Source: Bacteroidota bacterium
GTDB lineage: Bacteria > Bacteroidota > Bacteroidia > UKL13-3
DNA: 64,000 nt
Reading direction: 5' to 3'
Assembly (NCBI GenBank): GCA_027491085.1
Contig: JAIXWW010000015.1
Span: forward strand, 1-64,000
Under the pieces are notes generated by a model. It did no database searches. It was not told the DNA's origin and saw only the letters and a list, made by a program, of their open reading frames with translations. The first letter of the stretch is position 1. Each line of letters opens with the position of its first letter. Of this stretch, positions 8,395 to 17,386 are shown one piece after another. The translations under genes and the position numbers were made by a program.

Positions 8395-9117
8395 ATGAAA
8401 TTATCACGTAAATCATTTGTAAAATCGGCAGCATTATTGGCAGGTGCTACCTTGTTAAATTCTGAAAAAACAGAAGCAAAAATAAATAATGTTTTAGCAC
8501 AACTTAATAACGATTTTATGTTAATGCCACTTGGCTATAGTTTTGATGCCTTGGAGCCATTTATTGATAAACAAACAATGGAAATTCATTACACTAAGCA
8601 CCATAATGCTTATGTAACTAAACTGAATGAAGCTAAAGCAAAAATCACTTCATGGAAATTTAAAAACATAGAAGATGTGTTAGGAAATTTAAACGCAGTT
8701 CCAAACGATTTGAAAGCAGCTGTGCGCAATAATGCAGGTGGTCATTATAACCATACTTTATTTTGGAGTCTTTTAAAAACCAACACCCAGCCTAGTGAAA
8801 AAACACTAAAAGCAATTAGTGAAAACTTTGAAAACCTAGAAAACTTTAAGCAACAGTTTTCAAAAGCAGCTATGGGTACTTTTGGTAGTGGTTGGGTTTG
8901 GTTAATAAAACAAGATGGTAAACTAAAAATAGTAAGCACTCCAAATCAAGATAATCCACTAATGAAAGGAATTGTTAAAGATTTAGGTACTCCAATTATA
9001 GCGCTTGATGTATGGGAACATGCCTATTATTTAAAATACCAAAATAAACGAGCTGATTATGTAGCTGCGTTTTGGAGTGTTTTGAATTGGGATAAAGTTG
9101 GCGAATTATTAGGTTAA
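8395..9117 (+). CDS. Exported iron/manganese superoxide dismutase, manganese-type signature
   Basis: The enzyme converts superoxide to oxygen and hydrogen peroxide. Metal ligands are visible as His65 (MEIHYTKHH), His120 (GGHYNH), Asp205 and His209 (LDVWEHAYY). Gly116 (in GGHYNH) and Gln185 (STPNQDNPL) match the pattern of manganese rather than iron enzymes. Residues 1-35 are an export signal: SRKSFVK followed by a hydrophobic segment, which resembles a twin-arginine signal with RK instead of RR. The mature enzyme is therefore probably periplasmic. The total of 240 residues is the family length plus this signal. It stands alone, 51 bp after the permease gene. Confidence 0.93.
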   Translation: MKLSRKSFVKSAALLAGATLLNSEKTEAKINNVLAQLNNDFMLMPLGYSFDALEPFIDKQTMEIHYTKHHNAYVTKLNEAKAKITSWKFKNIEDVLGNLNAVPNDLKAAVRNNAGGHYNHTLFWSLLKTNTQPSEKTLKAISENFENLENFKQQFSKAAMGTFGSGWVWLIKQDGKLKIVSTPNQDNPLMKGIVKDLGTPIIALDVWEHAYYLKYQNKRADYVAAFWSVLNWDKVGELLG

Positions 9118-9198
9118 GTTAGTTTCTTTTTATCGCCATACTTATTTCTTCAATTTTATTTTTGCGAAGTATAATTTTTATCTTAATTTTTTTCACCA

Positions 9199-9861
9199 AT
9201 GAGCCTGCAGCTAGGAGCTAAAAGCCTGAATTCGTCCATAATTCTCCCTTGCAATTATTTGCCCAATTTAACATACATAAAACAAGTGCTTTTGGCTGAT
9301 GAAATAGTGGTTGAAATTTGTCAGAACTATATAAAACAAACTTATACCAACAGATGCAAAATATTAGGTGCAAACGGAATACAAGTATTGAGTATTCCTG
9401 TTGTTAAAATTCATAATACCAAACAAGCAGTTAAAGATGTAAAAATAAATTATGAAGAGGATTGGCAAAAACAACATTGGCTAGCTTTTCAATCAGCTTT
9501 TGGTAAATCGGCCTTTTGGTTTCATTATAAAGATTACTTTGAACCGTTTTATTTGCAAAAAAAGTATGAGTATTTGTTTGAACTAAACCGTGATTTATTG
9601 GTATTGATACTAAAATTACTTAAGGTTGAAAAGCCAATTTTATATACCCAAAACTTTGAGGTGGTAAAAGAAAATGGTTTTGATTTGAGAAATTTTTTTG
9701 ATGCAAAAAATAGAAATATGGAAGAGCAGAATGAAGGCAATAATTTAAAAAAGTATTTACAAGTATTTGCCGAAAAATATCCATTTCAATCTAATTTATC
9801 CATCATTGATTTATTAATGAATCAAGGTCCTCAAGCTAAAACCTATTTGTTAAATGATTAG
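9199..9861 (+). CDS. WbqC-like family protein
   Basis: The 220-residue cytoplasmic protein has the WbqC pattern: an N-terminal ILPCNYLPNLTYIKQVLLADEIVVE, then TNRCKILGANGIQVLSIPV, then DWQKQHWLAFQSAFGKSAFWFHYKDYFEPFY. WbqC-like proteins are thought to act in polysaccharide or O-antigen precursor biosynthesis, but their reaction is not well defined. The 3' end overlaps the start of mnmH by 8 bp, so the two are co-transcribed and probably translationally coupled. I see no functional link between them. Confidence 0.85.
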   Translation: MSLQLGAKSLNSSIILPCNYLPNLTYIKQVLLADEIVVEICQNYIKQTYTNRCKILGANGIQVLSIPVVKIHNTKQAVKDVKINYEEDWQKQHWLAFQSAFGKSAFWFHYKDYFEPFYLQKKYEYLFELNRDLLVLILKLLKVEKPILYTQNFEVVKENGFDLRNFFDAKNRNMEEQNEGNNLKKYLQVFAEKYPFQSNLSIIDLLMNQGPQAKTYLLND

Positions 9862-10870
9862 TCCTATTAATAGCATTGAAGCACTTTTAGAACTAAAAGA
9901 AACTATCACTTTAATTGATGTGCGAGCTCCAATTGAGTTTGAGCAAGGCCATATACCCGGAGCTATTAATTTTCCAATTTTAAATAATGAGCATCGCAAA
10001 GAAGTAGGAACTTGTTACAAACAAAATGGTCATGATGCAGCTGTTATTTTAGGATATAAGTTAATTGGTCCTCAATTTTATTTACTCATAAAACAAGCCT
10101 ATAAATTAGTTCCCAACAAAAAGATAATTATTCATTGTTACAGAGGAGGATTGAGGAGTAAAATTATGGCAAACCTGCTTAGTACTGCTGGATTTGAAGT
10201 AAATTTATTGCAAGGTGGTTATAAAAAATTCAGACATTGGGTTTTAGATAAGTTGGAAGCAAATTATAAATTCAATGTATTAGGTGGTTATACAGGAAGT
10301 GGTAAAACAACTATTTTAAAGAAATTAGAAGGTAAAAATATTCAAGTTCTTGACTTGGAAGGAATAGCCAATCACAGAGGTTCAGCATTTGGTAGTTTGG
10401 GAATGCCCGAACAACCTACAAACGAGATGTTTGAAAATTTAATTGCAACAACCCTTCATTTGTTCAATAATCAAATACCCATTTGGGTGGAAGATGAAAG
10501 TAATATTATAGGTAGGTGTAAAGTGCCTACCAAAATTCATGAAGCAATACGTAGTAATAAACTTTACTTTTTAGAAGTTCCATTAGTTCAAAGGGTTCAA
10601 AATATTGTTAATGATTATGGACATTTTGATAAAGAATTATTGAAACAATCTACTCAAAAATTATACAAACGTTTAGGCGATTTGAGAACTCGACAAGCTC
10701 TCCAAATGCTTGATGACAACAATTTATCAGCTTGGGCAGAGGCCATGTTATTATATTACGATAAAACGTATTTGTTTGGGGTTTCCAAAAGAAATTCGGA
10801 CAATATAATTAAGGTTGGTACTTTGGAGTTGGATAAATTAATGTTTGGCAGTCTTAGCGATCAACGATAA
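9854..10870 (+). CDS. mnmH: tRNA 2-selenouridine/geranyl-2-thiouridine synthase
   Basis: MnmH (SelU, YbbB) modifies the wobble 2-thiouridine of certain tRNAs, either to geranyl-2-thiouridine or to 2-selenouridine. The N-terminal rhodanese domain (about 1-125) shows IDVRAPIEFEQGHIPGAINFP and the catalytic-loop Cys95 in HCYRGGLRS. A P-loop follows at about 144-152 (GGYTGSGKT), and then LDLEGIANHRGSAFG, the family signature. At 338 residues the length is normal. No selD or selA is seen nearby, so selenium use cannot be inferred from this window. It shares an overlap with the WbqC-like gene upstream. Confidence 0.95.
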   Translation: MISPINSIEALLELKETITLIDVRAPIEFEQGHIPGAINFPILNNEHRKEVGTCYKQNGHDAAVILGYKLIGPQFYLLIKQAYKLVPNKKIIIHCYRGGLRSKIMANLLSTAGFEVNLLQGGYKKFRHWVLDKLEANYKFNVLGGYTGSGKTTILKKLEGKNIQVLDLEGIANHRGSAFGSLGMPEQPTNEMFENLIATTLHLFNNQIPIWVEDESNIIGRCKVPTKIHEAIRSNKLYFLEVPLVQRVQNIVNDYGHFDKELLKQSTQKLYKRLGDLRTRQALQMLDDNNLSAWAEAMLLYYDKTYLFGVSKRNSDNIIKVGTLELDKLMFGSLSDQR

Positions 10871-10988
10871 TGCTTTATTAATCCTTGCTGTTATTTAATT
10901 TATTCTAATAACAATTTCGACTTATTTTTAGCTTAACAATTAAAAGCCTAAATTCATACTCTGTATTATAAAGTTCGTCACTCAATAA

Positions 10989-11019
10989 TTTACAAATAAT
11001 TTTTTTAATTTTACGTTTG
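10989..11019 (+). promoter_or_regulatory. Putative Bacteroidota promoter of the glycogen-binding-domain gene
   Basis: TTTA at 10989-10992 is separated by 19 bp from TACGTTTG at 11012-11019, which matches the TAnnTTTG -7 element exactly. The start codon is 15 bp further. The -33 element deviates from TTTG in one base. Confidence 0.5.
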
Positions 11020-11033
11020 AATAAAAAACAACT

Positions 11034-11987
11034 ATGAAAAATCTATTATTTTTAAGCATGGGTATGCTCCTTTTAAAAGCAAATGTATCTGGACAAATCT
11101 TACCAAAAGCATGGACTAAAAGTGGCACTTGGGCTGGAAGTTACAACATGGAAATTAAAGCTAAAGAAGGAATAAACGAATCAAAAGCAATTATCCTTGA
11201 ATCAGTTGGAAAAGATATTTATGGCTCGGGTGCAGTAATCCAAACCATTAATGCAAGAAACTATTTAGGAAAACGAGTTAAACTTTCAGCATTTATTAGA
11301 ACAGAAAATGTGAAAGATTTTGCGTGCTTAATTTTGAGTCCACAAAATAAAATGGATGACTTTTGGAATAATAGTTCTAATAATTCGGAGGATAGGAAAA
11401 CCTATTTACAAGGAAATCATGCGTATAAAAAAATAGATAGCTATTTAAACGTAAGCGATAATGCGGGGAACCTAGTAATTGGAGCCATGATTAAAGGTGA
11501 AGGCAAAATTTGGATTGATAATATCAATATAGAAATTGTTGAAAATTTGCCTGAGAACCCACAAGCGCTTTCTAAAGAATTAAAGAATACTGATTTTGAA
11601 GACAGCTTGAGTATTGAACCAAATAATAAAATTGGCTACAGAGTTGAAAATAATTTTATAGTTTTTAATTTTAACCCAACCCAATTTGAAGAAACTACAG
11701 ATGGAATGACTGGTTGGCGAAAAAATTTAACTGATGAAAATATTAAACAAGTATATTTAGCTGGTGATTTTAATAAGTGGGCGCCTAAAAACAAAGAATA
11801 TTTAATGGAGAAAAAAGGCGATGTATACGAATTTAAAATGCCTATTTCTAAATTTACAGATAAAAAAATCCATGAATTTAAATTTGTAATAAATGGAAGA
11901 AAATGGGTTGAACCCAAACCTGATATGGTTAATAAAACACAATCAGGAAGCTGGATGGGAAATAATAATTTAATGATAATTCTTTAA
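11034..11987 (+). CDS. Secreted protein with C-terminal glycogen-binding (CBM48/AMPK-type) domain
   Basis: The 317-residue product has a signal peptide (about 1-20, ending VSGQ). An N-terminal domain of about 150 residues follows (WAGSYNMEIKAKEGINESKA ... IDNINIEIVE) that looks like a galactose-binding-like jelly roll. The C-terminal domain (about 235-315) contains VYLAGDFNKWAPKNKEYLMEK and HEFKFVINGRKWVEP, the typical pattern of CBM48/AMPK glycogen-binding modules. No catalytic motif is seen. It probably binds alpha-glucans in the periplasm or at the surface, in keeping with the starch locus 10 kb away. It has its own promoter-like sequence and ends at a strong terminator. Confidence 0.75.
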   Translation: MKNLLFLSMGMLLLKANVSGQILPKAWTKSGTWAGSYNMEIKAKEGINESKAIILESVGKDIYGSGAVIQTINARNYLGKRVKLSAFIRTENVKDFACLILSPQNKMDDFWNNSSNNSEDRKTYLQGNHAYKKIDSYLNVSDNAGNLVIGAMIKGEGKIWIDNINIEIVENLPENPQALSKELKNTDFEDSLSIEPNNKIGYRVENNFIVFNFNPTQFEETTDGMTGWRKNLTDENIKQVYLAGDFNKWAPKNKEYLMEKKGDVYEFKMPISKFTDKKIHEFKFVINGRKWVEPKPDMVNKTQSGSWMGNNNLMIIL

Positions 11988-11990
11988 ACT

Positions 11991-12030
11991 AAAAATCCGC
12001 ATTGTTCAAATACAATGCGGATTTTTTATT
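11991..12030. terminator. Bidirectional terminator between convergent genes
   Basis: A 13-bp perfect stem, AAATCCGCATTGT (11993-12005) with ACAATGCGGATTT (12012-12024), is flanked by A-rich and T-rich runs. It serves the gene ending at 11987 on the plus strand and tgt on the minus strand. Confidence 0.9.
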
Positions 12031-12050
12031 TTTTTTAATTGTAAGTTTAA

Positions 12051-13169
12051 TTACAAACGTCTATTTACTATTTCTAAAGTGCTTTTTTTCCAACTTACAA
12101 AATCGCCAGCCAAAATATGCTCGCGGGCTTCGGTAACTAGCCAAAGATAAAACGATAAATTTTGAATACTAGCTATACTGGCTCCTAAAAACTCGTTACA
12201 CTTAATCAAATGTTTTAAATAGGCTTTTGTATATTGTGGCGTAAATGATTCGTCTAAAGGAGAAAAATCGTTTTTCCACTTTTCATTTTTTATATTGATA
12301 ATTCCTTTACTTGTAAATATAAAACCATGACGTGCATTACGAGTAGGCATAACACAATCAAACATATCAATTCCTAAAGCAATACATTCTAGAATATTTT
12401 CAGGAGTACCCACACCCATTAAATAACGAGGTTTATCTTTAGGTAAAATATCGCAAACCAAATCAGTCATTTCGTACATCATTTCGGCAGGTTCCCCCAC
12501 AGAAAGACCTCCAATAGCATTACCTTCTCTTCCTTGATCGGCTATAAACTTTGCACTTTCAACCCTTAAATCTTTATAAGTAGAACCTTGAACAATTGGA
12601 AATAAAGCTTGTTTTTTAACGTATAAATCCTCCGTGCTATCAAATCTATCAATACATCGTTTTAGCCAACGATGCGTTAGTCCCATCGAATCTTTGGCAT
12701 ATTTATAATCGCATGGGTATGGTGTACATTCATCAAATGCCATCATGATATCAGCACCAATTTTGCGTTGAATATCCATTACCGATTCTGGAGAAAAGAA
12801 GTGCTTACTTCCATCTAAATAACTTCTAAACTCAACACCTTGCTCACTTATTTTCCTGATTTCATTTAAACTAAAAACCTGAAAACCGCCACTATCGGTA
12901 AGCATTGGCTTATCCCAATTAATAAACTGATGAATTCCTCCTGCGTTATTAATTACCTCGGTTCCTGGACGTAAATAAATATGGTAGGTATTGGCTAAAA
13001 TTATTTGTGCTTTAATTCTATCAGCTAACTCGGTTTGGTTTACACCTTTAACTGTTCCTTGTGTACCCACAGGCATAAAAATAGGTGTAAGTATTTGACC
13101 TCTATCAGTTTCAATTACTCCAGCGCGCGCCTTTGAATTAACATCGGTATGATTAATCGTAAATTTCAT
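12051..13169 (-). CDS. tgt: Queuine/preQ1 tRNA-ribosyltransferase
   Basis: Tgt exchanges guanine 34 of GUN-anticodon tRNAs for the queuosine precursor preQ1. The 372-residue protein shows Asp92 in MLTDSGGFQVFS, the AFDECTPYP segment, GGLSVGEP and the nucleophile region MFDCVMPTRNARHG near residue 267. The C-terminal part, where most Tgt enzymes carry a CxCxxC plus His zinc site after PLD, reads PLDESFTPQYTKAYLKHLIKC, so the zinc cysteines are missing. I believe this loss is shared by Bacteroidota Tgt proteins, but I cannot verify it here. It is followed upstream by porT with a 46-bp gap. Confidence 0.96.
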   Translation of the reverse strand: MKFTINHTDVNSKARAGVIETDRGQILTPIFMPVGTQGTVKGVNQTELADRIKAQIILANTYHIYLRPGTEVINNAGGIHQFINWDKPMLTDSGGFQVFSLNEIRKISEQGVEFRSYLDGSKHFFSPESVMDIQRKIGADIMMAFDECTPYPCDYKYAKDSMGLTHRWLKRCIDRFDSTEDLYVKKQALFPIVQGSTYKDLRVESAKFIADQGREGNAIGGLSVGEPAEMMYEMTDLVCDILPKDKPRYLMGVGTPENILECIALGIDMFDCVMPTRNARHGFIFTSKGIINIKNEKWKNDFSPLDESFTPQYTKAYLKHLIKCNEFLGASIASIQNLSFYLWLVTEAREHILAGDFVSWKKSTLEIVNRRL

Positions 13170-13215
13170 AAGAAAATATTAAATAAAACAGTTTGATAAA
13201 TTGCCATTAAGCAAA

Positions 13216-13944
13216 TTACTCAAAATGTAAACTTATTTGAATAAGTTGAGGGTAAATAGCCTCAATTGATTGGGTGTATGGATAAATGTCTCTATACAAT
13301 GCACTACCAATTGTTTGACAAGTTTTTATTTCGGGCGAAAATTTAAAATATTCAAAATAAATATCCATTCCAATACCTGCTTCCCAACCATAAGTGAATG
13401 GAACTAATGATACAACCGGATTTTGAATACCACGCGTTTTATCAACCGTACTGCCAAAATCGAAACTAAAACGAGGTCCAGCAACTATATAAGTTCTGGT
13501 ATTTTTTCTGCGTTCGGATTTATACTTTATCAATAATGAAGCATCGCAATAAGCAGACTCCACTTTTACTACCTTTTGTGAGTTATCAAAATCATATGTT
13601 AAATTACGTTGTACAAACGAAATAACAGGAGCCATTAAACGAATATCCCAATATTTACCTAACTTAAAATTAGTAATTGCGCCTAAACCTATACCCGGAA
13701 AATTAGCCACGGATACATTTCTTAGTGTATCACCTGCAAATAAATTTGGCCTGGTTTCCAATTGCATTCTACCAATATTACTAGCTAAAGTAAAGCCAAA
13801 GTGAACTTTTTTAGCATCATATTGCGGCAAATTAGGCTGAGCGGTGGCCAACTTATTTTGAAGAAAAGTAAATGTAAAAAAACAGATTAGATATCTGAAA
13901 TAAATACTTAATGATTTTATTTTTGAGCTACGTAAATTGTACAA
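13216..13944 (-). CDS. porT: Type IX secretion system protein PorT
   Basis: PorT is an outer-membrane-associated component of the type IX secretion (Por) system. The 242-residue protein has a signal peptide after a basic N-terminus (YLICFFTFTFLQNKLATAQ). A small barrel-like body follows with VHFGFTLASNIGRMQLE, PGIGLGAITNFKLGKYWDIRLMAP and a C-terminal strand ending in ISLHFE. The 5' end overlaps the 3' end of ubiE by 28 bp; the ubiE-porT order is conserved in the phylum and supports the name. Two proteins in this window (21733 and 23617) carry sorting tails that need this system. Confidence 0.82.
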   Translation of the reverse strand: MYNLRSSKIKSLSIYFRYLICFFTFTFLQNKLATAQPNLPQYDAKKVHFGFTLASNIGRMQLETRPNLFAGDTLRNVSVANFPGIGLGAITNFKLGKYWDIRLMAPVISFVQRNLTYDFDNSQKVVKVESAYCDASLLIKYKSERRKNTRTYIVAGPRFSFDFGSTVDKTRGIQNPVVSLVPFTYGWEAGIGMDIYFEYFKFSPEIKTCQTIGSALYRDIYPYTQSIEAIYPQLIQISLHFE

Positions 13945-14648
13945 GTTCCGAATGTTAAAGGTTGTACAATTATATTGCTAAAACCGCAATTTTGCAAGTG
14001 CTTTGCAAATTCTTGTCCCTCAGGAAAAAATTTAACACTTTCAGGTAAATATTTATAGGCGTTTCCGCTGTTTTTATTTACCAATCGCGAAATGGTTGGT
14101 AAAATGAATTGAAAGTAAAAACCAAAAATTTGCTTAAAAGGAAAACTTTTGGGATTAGAAAACTCTAATACTACCAATTTGCCACCAACTCTTAAAACCC
14201 TATTTATTTCGGAAAGACCTTTGTCTAAATTTTCGAAATTTCGAACTCCAAAACTTACTGTAACTGCATCAAAATAGCTATCAGCAAAAGTTAGATTCTC
14301 ACTATCGCCTTTAACCAAAGTAATCTTACCTGAAAGCTTAGCATTTTCAACTTTTACGCGACCAACAGCTAACATTTGTTCAGATAAATCTAAACCTACA
14401 ATTTTTGAAGGATGTAATTGCTTGTTGATTTCTAAGGCTAAATCAGCAGTGCCAGTAGCTACATCTAAAACCAAACTAGGCTTTAAAGTTTTTAAATGAG
14501 CAATGGCTTTTTTACGCCATATAGTGTCAATTCTAAGCGAAAGAAAACGGTTTAAAAAATCGTAACGAGCTGCTACATTATCAAACATTTCTTCAACTTG
14601 TTGCTTTTTCGATTTATCAGAATTGTAATCAGGTTTTACTACTTTCAT
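13917..14648 (-). CDS. ubiE: Demethylmenaquinone methyltransferase
   Basis: The enzyme (UbiE/MenG) carries out the last C-methylation of menaquinone. In the 243-residue class I methyltransferase, the SAM-binding motif is LVLDVATGTADLALEI (about 62-77). The family-specific FDNVAARYDFLNRFLSL lies at the N-terminus, and VSFGVRNFENLDKGLSEINRVLRVGGKLVVLEFSNP follows. The 3' end overlaps porT. Bacteroidota respire with menaquinone, so the menaquinone function is the likely one. Confidence 0.95.
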   Translation of the reverse strand: MKVVKPDYNSDKSKKQQVEEMFDNVAARYDFLNRFLSLRIDTIWRKKAIAHLKTLKPSLVLDVATGTADLALEINKQLHPSKIVGLDLSEQMLAVGRVKVENAKLSGKITLVKGDSENLTFADSYFDAVTVSFGVRNFENLDKGLSEINRVLRVGGKLVVLEFSNPKSFPFKQIFGFYFQFILPTISRLVNKNSGNAYKYLPESVKFFPEGQEFAKHLQNCGFSNIIVQPLTFGTCTIYVAQK

Positions 14649-14670
14649 GGGCTTTTTAAGGGATGCAATA

Positions 14671-14913
14671 TTAGCTAATTGAGTTTCGAACGCGTTGGAA
14701 AAATTCGCGTAAAGCAGTTGATTTATCTTTGTTCTCGTTTTTTACACGTTCCAATACATCAATTGCACCTAAAATATGGGTTAATTGTTCACCTTCATCA
14801 TCACCGTCTACCTCTATGGCAATGGGTTGTTCATTTAATAATTGCTCTTCAGCTTGTTGCAATTGTTCAAGCGTATATAGCTCAACTAATTGTTTAATTA
14901 CGGGTAATTTCAT
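14671..14913 (-). CDS. Small DUF6952-type protein
   Basis: The 80-residue product starts MKLPVIKQLVELYTLEQLQQ, has an acidic middle (VDGDDEGEQLTHILGAIDVLE) and a basic tail. This matches the DUF6952 family of unknown function in Bacteroidota. Its start is 7 bp after the thioredoxin gene's stop, an association I recall as typical for the family. A shared redox or stress role is an inference from position only. Confidence 0.8.
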   Translation of the reverse strand: MKLPVIKQLVELYTLEQLQQAEEQLLNEQPIAIEVDGDDEGEQLTHILGAIDVLERVKNENKDKSTALREFFQRVRNSIS

Positions 14914-14919
14914 GCTTAA

Positions 14920-15234
14920 CTAATTTAACAAACCAATCATTTTCTCTACACCTTCTTCTTTTGCAGTGGTATCGGCAGATACTACTTGACCATCTTTTAC
15001 AACTACAAAGTAAGGTAAATTAGTTACCCCACCAAATTTTCTTGCTTCAGGATTTTCTTCAGCATTTACATCTAAAAACAATACATCTGCGTATTCTTCT
15101 TTATTTGATATTTTAGTAAATTTTGGTGAAAATAATCTACAAGTTCCACACCAATTTGCAAAATATTTAATAACAACTTTTGAGTTGGAGTTAATTAATT
15201 CTTGAAATTCTGCATCTGTTACTTTCGTTACCAT
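14920..15234 (-). CDS. Thioredoxin family protein
   Basis: The 104-residue cytoplasmic protein has the thioredoxin fold with active site WCGTC (Cys29, Cys32). The second residue between the cysteines is Thr instead of the usual Pro. The cis-Pro region is VTNLPYFVVVKDG (about 78). It can act as a disulfide reductase, probably fed by the thioredoxin reductase at 37547. The WCGTC variant may shift its redox potential. It precedes the DUF6952 gene with a 6-bp gap, so the two form a small operon. Confidence 0.92.
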   Translation of the reverse strand: MVTKVTDAEFQELINSNSKVVIKYFANWCGTCRLFSPKFTKISNKEEYADVLFLDVNAEENPEARKFGGVTNLPYFVVVKDGQVVSADTTAKEEGVEKMIGLLN

Positions 15235-15349
15235 TATTGTATTTTTTTATTTTATGTTTAAGACAAAAAGCAAAAATAGCCTTTGTTCTAACTTAAATTA
15301 ACATGATTTTTATTGAATAGTTTTAAAAATAATGAATTAAACTTGTGGT

Positions 15350-16075
15350 ATGATAAAACGCGCTTTTGTTTATGGTGATTTGCTTTTTGAAAGTATGTTG
15401 GTTCAAAACAATCAAATTGAACATGCTCAAAAACATTATGAACGACTTGTAAATAGTGCCCATATTTTAAAAATGGAAATTCCTGAAAAATTTGATTTTG
15501 AATATTTTAAAACGGCCATTTATCAAGCAATTCAAAATTCGAGTTTAATCAATAAAAAAGATTGCCGAGCAAGGTTTATACTACATAGAAATAGTTTAGG
15601 GTTTTACTTACCAGATGCCAATTTAACTGATTATATTGTTGAAACCTTTGAACTACCTGATAATTGGAAAGAACAAGCGCAAAAAACTAAAAAAGTAGGT
15701 GTATTTTCAACACAAAAAAAAGCTATTGGGCCTTATTCAAACCTCAAAACTGGTAATGCACTCATTTACGTTATGGCTAAACTTTGGGCCAAGGAAAATA
15801 GATTAGATGATGCTTTGATTTTAAATCAAAACGGAAATATCATTGAAGCTGCTAGCTCCAATATTTACTGGAAAAAGAATAATCAAATTTATACTGTTCC
15901 GCTAAGTGAAGGTTGCATTGCCGGAGTATCAAGGCAAGTGTTTATTGAAAATTGCACACTTCAAGATACGCCAATAATTGAGCAAATTTGTACCTTACAT
16001 GATTTGCAAAATGCTGATGAAATATTGATGAGTAATGCAGGAAGTGGCGTTTGTAAAATTGACCTAGCATCATAG
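15350..16075 (+). CDS. Class IV aminotransferase, probable 4-amino-4-deoxychorismate lyase
   Basis: The PLP-dependent fold-type IV enzyme of 241 residues starts RAFVYGDLLFESMLVQNNQI. It has the cofactor lysine in GPYSNLKTGNALIYVMA and the phosphate-binding LNQNGNIIEAASSNIYWKKNNQIYTVPLSEGCIAGVSR. The PabC group makes 4-aminobenzoate for folate, and its size and phrases fit that better than branched-chain transaminases (about 300 residues) or D-amino-acid transaminases. It converges on folC, another folate gene, with a 6-bp overlap of the stops. PabC is likely but not certain. Confidence 0.85.
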   Translation: MIKRAFVYGDLLFESMLVQNNQIEHAQKHYERLVNSAHILKMEIPEKFDFEYFKTAIYQAIQNSSLINKKDCRARFILHRNSLGFYLPDANLTDYIVETFELPDNWKEQAQKTKKVGVFSTQKKAIGPYSNLKTGNALIYVMAKLWAKENRLDDALILNQNGNIIEAASSNIYWKKNNQIYTVPLSEGCIAGVSRQVFIENCTLQDTPIIEQICTLHDLQNADEILMSNAGSGVCKIDLAS

Positions 16076-17386
16076 GGCTTCAGCCACTACAAATGTGCTG
16101 CCACCAATAAATATTAGATCATTGGTTTGTGCATTTAATTTTGCTGCTTTTACTGCTTGCTCTACTGTATCAAAAGCAAAACCAATTAAACCAAATTCTT
16201 TTGCTTGCTGTTGTAATTCAAACTCGTTTAACGCCCTTGGTAATTGAGCTTTGCACCAATAATAAATGGCATTTTTAGGTAAAAGCTTCAAAATTTTGGT
16301 AATATCTTTATCCTTCACCATCCCTATTACCATGTGTAATCTTTCAAATTGCTGCATCCCAATTTGCTCAACAATGTATTCAATTCCGTTTACATTATGT
16401 CCAGTATCGCAAATAATGGTTGGCTCAGTTCCTAAAATTTGCCAACGACCCATTAAACCGGTATTTTTTACCACATTTTCAAACCCCAATTTTATTGCGT
16501 TAAAGCTACTGATAAAGCCTAAATTGTGTAATTGTTGGCAAGCTACCAATACCGTTTTAAAATTATTTTGCTGGTATATTCCGCCAAGTGGACAATTTAA
16601 AATGAAGTTTTGCTGTTTAAAATCTTCCCCAATTTCAATATTGAAAAGTGTATTGGCTTTAAATTTAACAGCTACACCATTAGGAGTCGATGTAAATTCT
16701 TCTATCTCAATTTGATCTTGAGCAAAAATTAAATTGGAATTACATTCATTGGCTTTATCAATAAAAACTTGGTTTATTTCTGGGTGTTTTTCACCCAATA
16801 CAGCAGGCGTATTGGGTTTAATAATTCCTGCTTTTTCAAAAGCAATTTTAGGCAAAGTATCACCCAATAAATCAGTATGATCCCAACCAATATTGGTAAT
16901 AACTGATAGTAATGGATTGATAATATTGGTAGAATCCAATCTTCCGCCAAGGCCTGTTTCTATGATAGCCACATCAATATTTTGTTTGGCAAAATAATCA
17001 AAACATAAAGCCACTGTCCACTCAAAAAACGATGGACTTATTTCATCAAAAACACTTTTATACTGAGCTACAAACTCCACTATTTCTTGCTCAGGAATCA
17101 TTTCACCATTAATTTTTATACGTTCTCTAAAATCTTTTAAATGTGGCGAGGTATATAATCCAACCCTTAAACCATTTTCCTGCAAAATAGAAGCTAACAA
17201 ATGGCTGGTGGAACCTTTTCCGTTGGTACCCGCTATATGAATAGTTTTAAATTGGTGTTGCGGATTATCTAATGCATTGCAAAGTGCCACCGTATTGGTT
17301 ATATCTTTTTTATATGCAGCCGCGCCAATGCGCGTAAACAAAGGCAATTGTTGGTATAAATAATCTAAGGTTTGTTGGTAGTTCAT
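16070..17386 (-). CDS. folC: Folylpolyglutamate/dihydrofolate synthase
   Basis: FolC adds glutamate to dihydropteroate and folates with ATP. The 438-residue protein has the Mur-ligase layout: IHIAGTNGKGSTSHLLASIL (P-loop, about 48-67), YTSPHLKDFRERIKING, IETGLGGRLDSTN, SVITNIGWDHTDLLG and the C-terminal LMGRWQILG and ICDTGHNVNGI. Upstream on its strand, 17387-17460 carries a TATGGACTATCG-type leader repeat. dprA lies upstream on the same strand, and the 3' end overlaps the PabC-like gene. Confidence 0.95.
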   Translation of the reverse strand: MNYQQTLDYLYQQLPLFTRIGAAAYKKDITNTVALCNALDNPQHQFKTIHIAGTNGKGSTSHLLASILQENGLRVGLYTSPHLKDFRERIKINGEMIPEQEIVEFVAQYKSVFDEISPSFFEWTVALCFDYFAKQNIDVAIIETGLGGRLDSTNIINPLLSVITNIGWDHTDLLGDTLPKIAFEKAGIIKPNTPAVLGEKHPEINQVFIDKANECNSNLIFAQDQIEIEEFTSTPNGVAVKFKANTLFNIEIGEDFKQQNFILNCPLGGIYQQNNFKTVLVACQQLHNLGFISSFNAIKLGFENVVKNTGLMGRWQILGTEPTIICDTGHNVNGIEYIVEQIGMQQFERLHMVIGMVKDKDITKILKLLPKNAIYYWCKAQLPRALNEFELQQQAKEFGLIGFAFDTVEQAVKAAKLNAQTNDLIFIGGSTFVVAEAL

